Source: Azorinus chamasolen (lineage: Eukaryota > Mollusca > Bivalvia > Cardiida > Solecurtidae). From it: a stretch of DNA of 64,000 nt. Under the pieces are notes generated by a model. That model was not told the origin of the DNA. It was given only the letters and a program-made list of their open reading frames with translations, and searched no databases. Location of the stretch: the NCBI GenBank assembly GCA_963576725.1, contig OY755241.1, positions 78,480,003-78,544,002 of the forward strand, written 5' to 3'. Within the stretch, counting starts at the first letter, position 1, and each line of letters starts with the position of its first letter. Below are positions 22,772 through 31,721 of the stretch, one piece after another. The position numbers were made by a program, and so were the translations under genes.

Positions 22772-22876
22772 GTATGAAACAAAATGAAGAATATGTAATG
22801 GCATACAAAGGATTTGTTAATATTGGTAGAAACTGGAGAATCAAATGTATATTATGCTATAAGCAAACAGCAGACC

Positions 22877-23056
22877 TGGGTCCATGCTTGTAAAACTTTT
22901 AGTTGAGTTTGAGTTTCGTTCTCAAGCTTTTGATTGGTCAGATTTGAGTTCTCAAGCTTTTGATTGGTCAGATTTGAGCCAAAGGCTCAAATATGACCAA
23001 TCAAATGCTTGAGAACGTTCTCAGACTCAACTAAAAGTTTTATAAGCATGGACCCA
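22877..23056. mobile_element. 180-bp foldback MITE, copy 2
   Basis: It starts TGGGTCCATGCTTGTAAAAC and ends TTATAAGCATGGACCCA, with the same inner arms as the copy at 21136-21315. No coding capacity is present. The two copies flank exon 4 of the Ginger-like gene. Confidence 0.7.
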
Positions 23057-23084
23057 GTTGTGGTAGAGAGTATTAAGTCAGTTC

Positions 23085-23190
23085 CATAAGCAAGCAGAGC
23101 AGACTCAGATTAGACGGTCATACAAGAGTCGTCTACTCTGTTTGCAAAGGCATGAAAATGCATTTATATGAAGGAAAGGGTTAAACATCT
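23085..23190. mobile_element. Palindromic MITE fragment
   Basis: It contains AGCAGAGCAGACTCAGATT, a near-complementary GTCGTCTACTCTGTTTGC, and closes with GAAGGAAAGGGTTAA. The left terminal part is missing. Confidence 0.5.
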
Positions 23191-23554
23191 CCAAAACCAA
23201 TGATTAGAATTCGAATGATATATGATCATTCGAAAGTCTTAATGTTACCCTCCACCAAAATATTGCTTCAATCATGCTGAAATCTAAAAAAAACATGTCC
23301 GCCACATGAGGGGCTAAATTTCCTTATACAACCATATAGAAAACCTTAAAAAATCTTCTCCAAAAGCTGATGGTTATTTGCCTTGGGTTGGTAATCAATA
23401 TCAATTTTTGTGTATTGATTGCCATAAGGTCCCGGGTTTGATCCCTCGTCTGATCAAGTCCTTCGGACGAGACTAAGCCGAGGTTCGACATATGAGTGCT
23501 TTACACTGGGTATCAAAAAGAACCAGAGAAACTCTGTTCCTTCGAACACTCATG

Positions 23555-23753
23555 TTAACCCATTCCTCCAAAGACCAAACCTCTTTGAGTAAATCCAAAA
23601 AGGAGCATTTACTAGAGCAAAGGAAACTTTTTAGAATTATGTAGTTTTGAAACCATTGTGATACATGGGGCAAATGCTCTATTTATCACAATAGTTTCAT
23701 TAAGTGACTTCTACACAGGCGTAGAAAGGCATATTTATGGAGGAAAGGGTTAA
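23555..23753. mobile_element. TTAA-flanked palindromic MITE, GATAAATAGAGC family
   Basis: TTAA at both ends is followed by CCCATTCC on the left and preceded by GAGGAAAGGG on the right. The interior has TACTAGAGCAAAGGAAAC and AATGCTCTATTTATCACAAT. It is a diverged relative of the element at 6120-6350. Confidence 0.65.
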
Positions 23754-23872
23754 TACAATTTGTTTTGTGTGAGCAACTTAATTTGCAACTTACCAAGTAT
23801 GCTTTGAGGATAATGGTCTGTCAGTCCATAGCTTCCGATATTTATAATTTTTAATACCACCTACTCACTGTA

Positions 23873-24186
23873 GGTGGTGGTGGTCTAGTGGTAACGCGCT
23901 TGACTATCAGTCCAAAGGTCGGGGGTTCAAATCCCGGCCCCTCCCGGAAATTTCAGAGACGCTTTTCCGTGTCTCCCACCCGCACATCCTCTCCACCCAG
24001 GGGTTAAAATGGATACCTGTGAGGGTCACTCGCCGGTCCTGCGGCTGCATGATTGCGCCATATGTAAGCAGTGCTCAATATTGTAGGCCAATGACTCGAT
24101 GACCAGGGGAGTAAATGTACAGTCGGCTGAGCGGTCATTCGGACTGAAAGTAGACTTTAACTAGGTACTTTATTATTATTATTTAT
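23873..24186 (+). mobile_element. tRNA-derived SINE, full length
   Basis: The first ~75 bases fold like a tRNA: A-box-like TGGTCTAGTGGTAACGCG and B-box GGTTCAAATCC at 23924-23934. A body of about 220 bases follows (GGTCACTCGCCGGTCCTGCG, TGATTGCGCCATATGTAAGC, GCGGTCATTCGGACTGAAAG), then a short (ATT)n tail. A second body copy is at 26519-26712 and a reverse-strand head at 32540-32613. Transcription by RNA polymerase III is expected from the family. It is not counted as a tRNA gene because the acceptor stem does not close and the SINE body follows. Confidence 0.8.
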
Positions 24187-24236
24187 ACCAACCCAAAATT
24201 AACATGGATGCATTGTACATGTATTATCTTTTTCAG

Positions 24237-24365
24237 ATTATCAACTCCTATTTGGGTCTACTTAAACGGGAATAGAATTTGACCAACTTGCATGTGTTTG
24301 TTTTGCCATCCTACACAGCTGTCCTTTGGGAGAACAACATATTTGACCAATGGATGTTTAAGAAG
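24237..24365 (+). CDS. Exon: Ulp1 domain, N-terminal part, with in-frame TAG
   Basis: The acceptor is CTTTTTCAG and the donor GTGTG. The 43 codons continue the protease domain: IINSYLGLLKRE, then TAG at 24273-24275, then NLTNLHVFVLPSYTAVLWEN and NIFDQWMFKK. The sequence after the stop is plainly the same protein (the segment before the catalytic His in C48 peptidases), so the TAG is an inactivating change rather than a natural end. Phase 0 at both ends. Confidence 0.8.
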
Positions 24366-25028
24366 GTGTGTTTTGATCATTCATGAAATGTAATATTCCA
24401 TGTTTCTTCCTTTTCAAATTATAATTTTTATTAGTTGCCAATGTTTCTGAATTTACATATTTTTACATGTTTGAAAATATGTTTTATATATGAAACATTT
24501 GGGAACATCAATATATTCAAATTTTTCGTTTTAGCAGATAATCTTTGAACTGTCAGAAAAATTATGTTATTTTTTAAAAAATTTGCTCAAATTCTTTTGG
24601 ATTTATGTTCAGGCTCTTTGTCAATCCACCATGAGTATCTATGGAGGATATGATTATCTCACTCAAGTGTCAGAAAATAACATAGGCATAAGACTTTGTC
24701 AAGTGCCTGGGTGATTTTCTAATGCTGCTGGTTTTCATATTCTACATGAATTTACAAGTGATGTATTTTTTTCTCCCATCTTGGACAATGGATTAAAGTC
24801 TACCTTTCAAAGTGTTGTTCTTTTCGTAATTCATTATGGCCGTCTTGTATGAATTTTATCTCATTTATCTGACTGCTTATCCGACCGACGAAACGTTCAT
24901 AAATTCAAAGAATTCTGCATTGTAAAATACATACTTAAGTATGTAAAGATCAATAAAATTGTGCATGCCTTAGAATTCCTTACCCTTGAATTAGCTGGCT
25001 AAAAATTGCATCGACCTTAACCTTAAGT

Positions 25029-25300
25029 TTAACCCTTTACCTGATAGAAGCGGCTTTAAGCGAGTTTAATATATTCCTCCGCTGAAGAAAATAGTTCCAA
25101 TTTTTGCAATAATGAACATATAGCATCATAAATAGTTTCTATATTCTAGGAGGTGGTAGCTTAAAGCAGGCTGAAAGTAAAGCAGAATGCGCATTAAGGC
25201 GCATTCTGCTTTACTTTCAACCTGCTTTAAGTTGTCACCTGTTTTCAAAACTATAAATAGGTTATTAAAACTATAAATAGATTATTGGGTAAAGGGTTAA
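25029..25300. mobile_element. TTAA-flanked foldback MITE
   Basis: TTAACCCTTTACC at the left and GGTAAAGGGTTAA at the right enclose an almost perfect inner palindrome: AGCAGGCTGAAAGTAAAGC, GAATGCGCATTAAGGCGCATTC, and the complement. Its ends resemble those of the other TTAACCC MITEs but the core differs. Confidence 0.7.
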
Positions 25301-25573
25301 AGGTACATGTATGTGAAGCCACCCTTTGAGTGAAAACCAACAACAAATAAAGAGGAATAGTGACAAATACTTTGAATTTTTTTAACTTTAATTCCTTAAT
25401 GGCATATGACATCATATAACATGTAACGTCATGTGACATGAAAGATGTTAATCAAACATCATGTGACATGTGAAATATGCGTATCTTCTATGGGTAAAAT
25501 TCCTATCTTACATGGGCGGGGAAGTAAAAATCTCCACATAAAAATTTAATAAAATTATTTTTTTATATTTAAG

Positions 25574-25725
25574 GTACCATTTTCCATGTACCGGCACATC
25601 TTGATGCCCATCAACAGCAATGGTAACCACTGGATACTCATGGTTGTTGATGTGGTTGAAAAGGCTGTGTCCATCTTGGACTCGATGCATGGAGAGGAAT
25701 CTCAAAAGTGGATGGATTTATGGAG
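25574..25725 (+). CDS. Exon: Ulp1 domain with catalytic His and Asp
   Basis: The acceptor follows TTATATTTAAG and the donor is GTATGTT. It reads VPFSMYRHILMPINSNGNHW, then ILMVVDVVEKAVSILDSM and HGEESQKWMDLWR. GNHW carries the catalytic His (codon 25628-25630) and ILDS the Asp (25679-25681) expected for C48 peptidases. The last two bases form a split codon with exon 7. No defects are seen in this exon. Confidence 0.85.
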
Positions 25726-26193
25726 GTATGTTATCATGTCATTGTACAAAATTCATAGTCGACATACATTTACGTATCAGTGTTTACCTTTGCTGAAATT
25801 ATGGTCTTTAAAAGTCAGCAGTAATAATTCAAGCTATACATGAGAAATTTCTTTCGTTTTTAGCTCCACTATATCAAAAAATGTAGCTATTGTCATGACA
25901 TTCTCATCGGCATCAGCGTTGCTGTTGGTTGACTTTTTTGTTAAGGTCCATTTCTTAGAAACTCAGAAAGTTGTATGTTTAAAATTTGGTTTGCATGATT
26001 TCTGTTTCACAAGGGCAGGTAATCCTAAAAATTAATTTTGCCATAGTTATTTCCCCTTTTCGACTTAGGATTTCTGAAAATTTCAACTACATTTTTACCA
26101 AATATCAAATGTCCACTATTTATTTGAACAACAATAGTAATTACCATATTGTCAGTTCTAGATATATTAAACCTTGACCATGACATAGTTGTT

Positions 26194-26518
26194 ATTAGCT
26201 CACCAAAGCACAAAGTGCTCAGGGTGAGCTTTTGTGATCGCCTGATGTCCGTGGTCTGTCGGTGTTTGTCGGGTGTCGTCAACAATTTGAACGTCTTTTC
26301 CTCTGAATCTAGAGGGTTCTCAGCTTTCATTTTTGGCACATAGCATCTACTCTACAGGTTCTCTACAAAGGTTATATAAATTATGTCCCAGGAGTCAAAA
26401 TTGGCCAAAATATATAGTGAAAACTTTGAAAATCTTCTCCTGAAACTGTGATGTTCTCGACTTTCACATTTGGCACATAGCATCATGTTCAGGTTCTCTA
26501 CAAAAGTTATATAAATTA
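26194..26518 (+). mobile_element. AGCTCAC-class element, 3' part replaced by SINE body
   Basis: The head is TTAGCTCACCAAAGCACAAA with the hairpin partner CTCAGGGTGAGCT, then a GTCGGTGTTTGTCGGG run and two internal units. It breaks at about 26518 within TATATAAATTATGCCCC where SINE body sequence takes over; no tail is present. Confidence 0.6.
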
Positions 26519-26712
26519 TGCCCCACCTCCTCTCCTTCCAGGGGCTAAAATGGATACCCGTGAGGATCACTAGCCGGTACTGCGGCTGCATGATTGCGCC
26601 ATATGTTAGCAGTGCTAAATATTTTAGGCGAATGAATCGGTGACCAGGTGAGAAAATGTACAGATTGCTGAACGGTCATTCGGACTAAAAGTAGACTATA
26701 ACTTGGTACTAT
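26519..26712 (+). mobile_element. SINE body without tRNA head
   Basis: It matches the body of the SINE at 23873-24186 (GGGGCTAAAATGGATACC, TGATTGCGCCATATGTTAGC, GGTCATTCGGACTAAAAG) but lacks the tRNA-like head. This is the pattern expected of a 5'-truncated retrotransposed copy. Confidence 0.65.
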
Positions 26713-26859
26713 ACTTTACCTGTCTTTTCTGTTTACAAAGGAATAGAAAGGCGTATTTATTGAGGAAAGGGTTAAATCCAACCCAAAGGGAATGAGAGAT
26801 ATCTTTTTTAGTGGACAAAACAACTAATATTATACTGCCAAAAATATTTAATATTTTAG

Positions 26860-26980
26860 GAATTTTACAGAAAGAAGGAACGCTTTGCCAGATGTTGAGC
26901 CAATGGGACCTTGGACTATGAAGCCCATGTCATGCAGCCAGCAAAAGGACAGCAGTTCCTGTGGTGTGTTTACGTTGATG
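26860..26980 (+). CDS. Exon: Ulp1 domain with catalytic Gln and Cys
   Basis: The acceptor is AATATTTTAG and the donor GTATGA. After the split codon it reads NFTERRNALPDVEPMGPWTM and KPMSCSQQKDSSSCGVFTLM. The Gln six residues before the Cys (26942-26944) and the Cys itself (26960-26962) fit the C48 oxyanion-hole Gln and nucleophile. The residue before the Cys is Ser where Asp is usual (DCG), which departs from the common motif but keeps the catalytic residues. Phase 0 end. Confidence 0.85.
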
Positions 26981-27825
26981 GTATGAAACAATAACAGTTA
27001 TTATACCTCACGGTACTGTTCAATAAATCGATTGATTGATAAAAGATCATAGTTTGAATATGTTTGGATGATTTTGTCCTAATTTGCTAGGCTTTAACAA
27101 ATTGTAACATGCCGTAAATAATCCTATTATTTTTCTTGCCGATGAATAGCCCAGGTATTCAATGCCACAGTGAATAACCCTATTACTTACTGCTGGTGAA
27201 TAGCCCAAGTATTTACTGCCTGTGAATAACCTGATTGCTGTTATTTTTCATCATTTTGTGTCCCCAGCCGAGAGGCAGTGTGTCACTTAGGGATCACTTT
27301 TCCGTCGTATGTCTGTCGGTGTCTATCCATCACACATTCCTTTTTTTGGCCGTCATTTCTAACCTGATCATTATAGAGCTTTTGAATTTCACATGAGTCT
27401 TTCTCTCATTGAGGACCATTGATATAACTAAGGTTTGTCATTCTACATACTCTTTTTGAGTTATTCCACTTTGTTTCAATTTTCATACTCCAGCAGATTA
27501 ACGGTTCTGTGAGCAGGTGACACACGTGTTCCTGCAAACACCCTTGTTTAATTATAAAAATAAAGCTTGGAAATTTTCTGTCTGTTTTCAAAAGCCAAAT
27601 AAACAACAGTATTTGTTTGTTATATTGAAAATAAGGGTTGTCAAAGCTTTTCACTGGTTAATCGGAAGAGTTTCCCCATTATTTAAAGATATTTCAAACT
27701 CATATGCTGTAGGTTATAATCTTTGTTTTGCATTTTCACCAATGCACCACTAATAAATTTTTAACATTTTTTTATTAAATAGAAATTCATGTTAGTTTGT
27801 TTTATAGAATGAAACTTTTTTACAG
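26981..27825. other. Last intron; non-coding
   Basis: An intron of 845 bases. Near 27110-27240 imperfect short repeats of GAATAGCCCAGGTATT and GAATAACCC occur. I see no transposon ends or exon. The homology with the second locus at 57080 begins only in the last 25 bases. Confidence 0.5.
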
Positions 27826-28014
27826 AATGCTGAATGTATCACAAGTGATTTACCAGTGGATGTGATGCGCCAGGTACATTGCAAAAACTACAGAGAATAT
27901 ATTAAGGACCGACTCATGTCAAGTGGCACTTCCAAGGACGAAACGCACTGTGACATGCCTGGATGTATGATTAACAGAAAGAGATGGGTGCAGTGTACAG
28001 TTTGTGGGAGGTAG
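27826..28014 (+). CDS. Exon: end of Ulp1 domain and truncated PHD finger
   Basis: The acceptor is TTTTTTACAG. It reads NAECITSDLPVDVMRQVHCK, NYREYIKDRLMSSG, then CDMPGC and RWVQCTVCGR before TAG at 28012-28014. Past the stop the same frame stays open for 28 codons to TAA at 28099-28101 and supplies the missing PHD ligands MHLRC and YVCCIC. C..C, CTVC, HLRC and CCIC make a complete C4HC3 set, with the stop where PHD fingers usually have Trp before x-His. The exon therefore probably ended at 28101 originally. Confidence 0.8.
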   Translation, partial: NAECITSDLPVDVMRQVHCKNYREYIKDRLMSSGTSKDETHCDMPGCMINRKRWVQCTVCGR

Positions 28015-28103
28015 ATGCACCTCAGGTGCTCAGGACTTTCTGTAAAGTCAGCGGTAGAGGAGGAGTATGTGTGTTGTATCTGTACAGCAATGTACACGTA
28101 ATG

Positions 28104-28320
28104 ATTTAAACACTTTCCCTCATATAAACTTGTTTTCACACATTGGAAAACAGAGAAGACCAAGATCAGACGGCTCCTATTGGAGCCATTTAATCAGGGT
28201 CTGCACTGTTTGCCAATGGAATATTCATGCATTTGTAAACAGAGTAGACCCATATCAGACGGCTCCAATGGGTGCCGTCAGATCAGTCTGCTGTGTTTGC
28301 TAGTACGAATTTTAAAGTTA
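28104..28320. mobile_element. Two adjoining palindromic MITE fragments
   Basis: CACTTTCCCTCATATAAAC opens, then AGAGAAGACCAAGATCAGAC faces GGAGCCATTTAATCAGGG, followed by a second unit AGAGTAGACCCATATCAGAC facing GTCAGATCAGTCTGCTGTG. The same pair is present at 57394-57600. Confidence 0.55.
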
Positions 28321-28529
28321 TGTGTTTTACTTTCTAAAATGACCATGCAGACGTCACATTTCCTAAAGACCGTCGGCCAGCTGTACGCTTCTCCTATGTT
28401 TGAGTCTTGTAGCACTCTCAAAGTTGCTGGCCTGAAACACACTATAGATCTATCAGCATTGAAATATATTTTTTACATGTCAAACTTTTAGAACTTTGGG
28501 TTTTATTTCCATTCAAAAATTATATATAG

Positions 28530-29300
28530 TACATGTTTGGGTCTTGGTAACACTCTAAAAGTAGCCGGCCCACAACCCGCTATAGGTCAAAATTATATAT
28601 AGTTCATTGGGTCTTGTAACACTCTCAAAGTTGTTGGCCCACGATCTATATTTCCAAATTTAACAGGTTTGGGTCTTGCAACACTCTCAAAGTAGCCGGC
28701 CCACAACCCGCTATAGGTCAAAATTATATAGTTCATTGGGTCTTGTAACACTCTCAAAGTTGTTTGCCCAAGATCTATATTTCCAAATTTAACAGGTTTG
28801 GGTCTTGCAACACTCTCAAAGTAGCCGGCCCACAACCCTCTATAGGTCAAAATTATATATAGTTGATTGGGTCTTGTAACACTCTAAAAGTTGTTGGACC
28901 ACGATCTATATTTCCAAATTTAACAGGTTTTGGTCGTGCAACACTCTCAAAGTAACCGGCCCACAACCCGCTATAGGTCAAAATTATATATAGTTCATTG
29001 GGTCTTGTAACACTCTCAAAGTTGTTGGCCAACGATCTATATTTCCAAATTTAACAGGTTTGAGTCTTGCAATGTAACACTCTCAAAGTTGTTGGCCCAC
29101 AATCTATATCTCCAAATTTAAGATGTTTTGGTCCTGCAGCACTCCCAAAGTAGCCGGCCCACAACCCGCTATAGGTTAAAATTATATATAGTTCATTGGG
29201 TCTTGTAACACTCTCAAAGTTGTTGGCCCACGATCTATATTTCAAAATTTAACATGTTTGGGTCTTGTAGCACTCTCAAAGTTGCTGGCCTGAAACCCGC
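28530..29300 (+). repeat. ~130-bp tandem array, about six units
   Basis: Each unit has two half-units: AACACTCTCAAAGTTGTTGG .. GATCTATATTTCCAAATTTA and AACACTCTCAAAGTAGCCGG .. CCGCTATAGGTCAAAATTAT. GTTCATTGGGTCTTG recurs about every 129-131 bases (28602, 28731, 28862). The orthologous array in copy 2 (57800-58900) has more units. Confidence 0.85.
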
Positions 29301-29790
29301 TATATATATCTATCAGCATTGAAATATATTTAGCATCTCGAACTTTTTGTTTATTAATATCCATTCAAAAATTAACACGACCTATACTTTCAAATCATTT
29401 TTGGTATCAAATCTACTGAATAAACTTGAATTCTCCGGATTATTTAAAATCTATTAATTAAGTAAAACTCAGATGATTAAATAAAATAAATATGTTATAT
29501 CAGAGCTATAAATACATTTTTTACGAAATCATTTTGTAAAAATATTTTGGAACTTAAATTTTTTATATGTATCGCCCGGCATTTTTTGGGTAAATACATT
29601 TTCTAAATTATGGGGCTCATCATGAAAGCAGGGTCCACGTCCCGAGCCCTGGGTACACATATACTGTATATTATATGTGTAGCAGATGCTTTCACTATAA
29701 CCAAAAATACATCGCTACGTAATATTATATTATATATTATTATATGGCCAAATATACCACAGTGGTGTCAGTCTTCTTCGTTCTGCCAGT

Positions 29791-31026
29791 AAAAAATGTC
29801 TCTTTGAAAGCCATGACTGAGAATAAAAACATCTGATAAAACTGTCCATTATATACTGACCTAATTACAGCAGGATAAGGGTTAACTAAATACCAAATGC
29901 ATTCATATAGCGTGGATCCAGATTAGATGAGTGCCACACTAATTAACCCTTTCCCTCATAAACGTGTTTTCACTCATTTACTAGAGAAGCCGTCAGACCA
30001 GGGTCTACTCTGTTTGCTAATAGAATTTCAAAGATCTGTGTCTATACTTTCTAAAATGGCTACAATGCTCCACCTTCCATATTTCATTATAACCTGTTTG
30101 TACAGGGAAAGGGTTAACACATTCACCGTTCGACACAGGCCAAGGGAGATAATCCCATAATACGCAATAATGGAGATAATCCTATTTTCATACATTTCTT
30201 GTCATCACAGTAATTATTAATCTCAAGTTTTCAGTAAAATGTTTGACATTTATGAATGTTTGTGAAATTAGGCCTTTTTGGTATGGGCCTTTCTGGTAGG
30301 GGCCTTTTTGGTAATGGGCCTTTTTGACCTGACACCACACTTTCAATGGTACCGAAATATCCCTACACTTTTGCGAACATATGCAAATTATGATTGTGAC
30401 TCTTTGTTTATTAGACTCATCATTATCTACTCCAAATATTAAAAATGTCTCTTTGAAAGCCATGACTGAGAATGAAAACGTCTGATAAAACTGTCCATTA
30501 TATACTGACCACATTACAGCAGGATAAGGGTTAACTAAATACTAAATGCATTTTTATAGCGTGGATCCAGATTAGATGAGTGCCACACTAATTAACCCTT
30601 TCCCTCATAAACGTGTTTTCACTCATTTACAAACAGAGTAGACCCAGATCAGACGGCTCCTAGAGAAGCCGTCTGATTAGGGTCTACTCTGTTTGCTAAT
30701 AGAATTTCAAAGATCTGTGTCTATACTTTCTAAAAAGGCTACAATGGTCCACCTTCCATATTTCATTATAACCTTTTTGTCCATGAATATTCAGTAGGTA
30801 TTGAAATTTGTAATGAACACAGAACAGGGAAAGCGTTTAACACATTCACCGTTCGACACAGGCCAAGGGAGATAATAGAGATAATCCCATTTTCATACAT
30901 TTCTTGTCATCACATTAATTATTAATCTCAAGTTTTCAGTTAATAGTTTGACATTTATGAATGTTTGTGAAATTGGGCCTTTTTGGTAGGGGCCTTTTTG
31001 GTAATGGGCCTTTTTGACCCGACACC
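29791..31026 (+). repeat. Internal tandem duplication, ~650-bp period
   Basis: AAAAATGTCTCTTTGAAAGC occurs at 29791 and again at about 30441, and homology continues through a TTAACCC MITE to TTTTTGACC(T/C)GACACC at about 30337 and 31026. In the first unit the MITE has lost about 30 bases of its left arm and a second short stretch. The corresponding part of copy 2 (60717-61310) has a single unit. Confidence 0.75.
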
Positions 31027-31059
31027 GATATGTGTTATACATATTCTACCTGTAAAAAC

Positions 31060-31560
31060 CTCTGTATGTCAAATGTCTGAGGGTGAACTCTATTGAAACA
31101 TAAATCTACCTACAGCTAATTAATAAAGTAATTCATATTCCACTGGATAAAAAATATTTAATCAGTTCTGTGGGCACAAGGGGTTCTCATAGCACATTTT
31201 ATAGTAGAAATGTGATATTTGTATCCGTAAAAAAAGCAAGTCAGGCCTCTATATTTCAAATATTGCCATTTCAGAGGGTGAAATCTATTTTAACACAAAT
31301 CTCTACCTACAGCTAATTCATATTCAACAGGATAACAAAGATTTAATCAGTTCTGTGGGCACAAGGGGTTTTTATAGCACATATTATAGTAGAAATGTGA
31401 TGTATCCGAAAAAAGGCAAGTCAGGCCTCTATATTTCAAATACTGCCATTTTAGAGGGTATGTATATTGAAACATAAATCTCTACCTACAGCTAACTCAT
31501 ACTCAACAGACTAACAAAGATTTAATCAGTTCTGTGGGCACAATGGGTTCTCATCATCAT
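31060..31560 (-). repeat. 183-bp satellite monomers, reverse orientation
   Basis: On the minus strand this matches the array at 294-2010: AAAGCAAGTCAGGCC, GAAATCTATT, CTACCTACAGCTAAT, AAAGATTTAATCAGTTCTG. About three monomers are present, more diverged from the first array than from the copy at 61370-61860. Confidence 0.75.
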
Positions 31561-31721
31561 CTTCAATTATGGCCACACTGCAAACAGTATACTCTCGATT
31601 TGGTTTGTGGTTGATTAGTTGTTTGTCACAGTTTGTTTCTATTAGCTACATTACGTTGTTTGTCATTTACTTGTAAGGATTTAATTGATCTCATTTATAA
31701 GTGAATTGCCTTAGAACAGGT

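Larger units (their letters stand above)
8398..28014 (+). pseudogene. Ginger1-like gene: integrase, GPY/F, Ulp1 protease and PHD (broken, 5' end not seen)
   Basis: Eight exons (8398-8504, 14571-14745, 15572-16147, 22471-22771, 24237-24365, 25574-25725, 26860-26980, 27826-28014) are bounded by AG and GT and join in compatible phases. Together they encode the C-terminal part of a DDE integrase core, a GPY/F-like module, a long polar linker, a C48 (Ulp1/SENP-type) cysteine protease with His, Asp, Gln and Cys all visible, and a PHD-type zinc finger. Integrase plus Ulp1 plus PHD is the architecture described for Ginger1 DNA transposons; the first integrase exons (HHCC and the two catalytic Asp) must lie further upstream or are lost. 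Damage: exon 4 is one base too long and changes frame inside, exon 5 has an in-frame TAG at 24273-24275, and the last exon stops at 28012-28014 inside the PHD finger. Introns of 0.8-6.3 kb are packed with other repeats, which is more like a resident gene than a fresh transposon. Domesticated gene now dying, or old Ginger1 copy, cannot be separated from this window alone. Confidence 0.75.
27801..31721 (+). repeat. Segmental duplication, copy 1 (parental locus)
   Basis: This block is matched in order by 57080-62020: last exon of the Ginger-like gene, MITE pair, ~130-bp tandem array, AT-rich spacer, TTAACCC MITE, inverted satellite monomers and a unique segment ending TTAGAACAGGT. Both right ends diverge at the same point (31721 and 62020). 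Because upstream exons exist only here, this is likely the source. Differences: fewer tandem units than copy 2, an extra internal ~650-bp duplication, and no 1.3 kb insertion. Confidence 0.9.

Noticed and set aside
23873..23945. Apparent tRNA gene
   Set aside because: A- and B-box sequences are present but the acceptor stem does not close and a SINE body with tail follows; the body recurs elsewhere.
28593..29245. Frames repeating LWAGYFESVARPKPVKFGN on the minus strand
   Set aside because: They come from the ~130-bp tandem array, which is non-coding and varies in number.
28530..29300. Possible CRISPR-like array
   Set aside because: Units are contiguous ~130-bp tandem repeats without unique spacers, in a eukaryotic genome.
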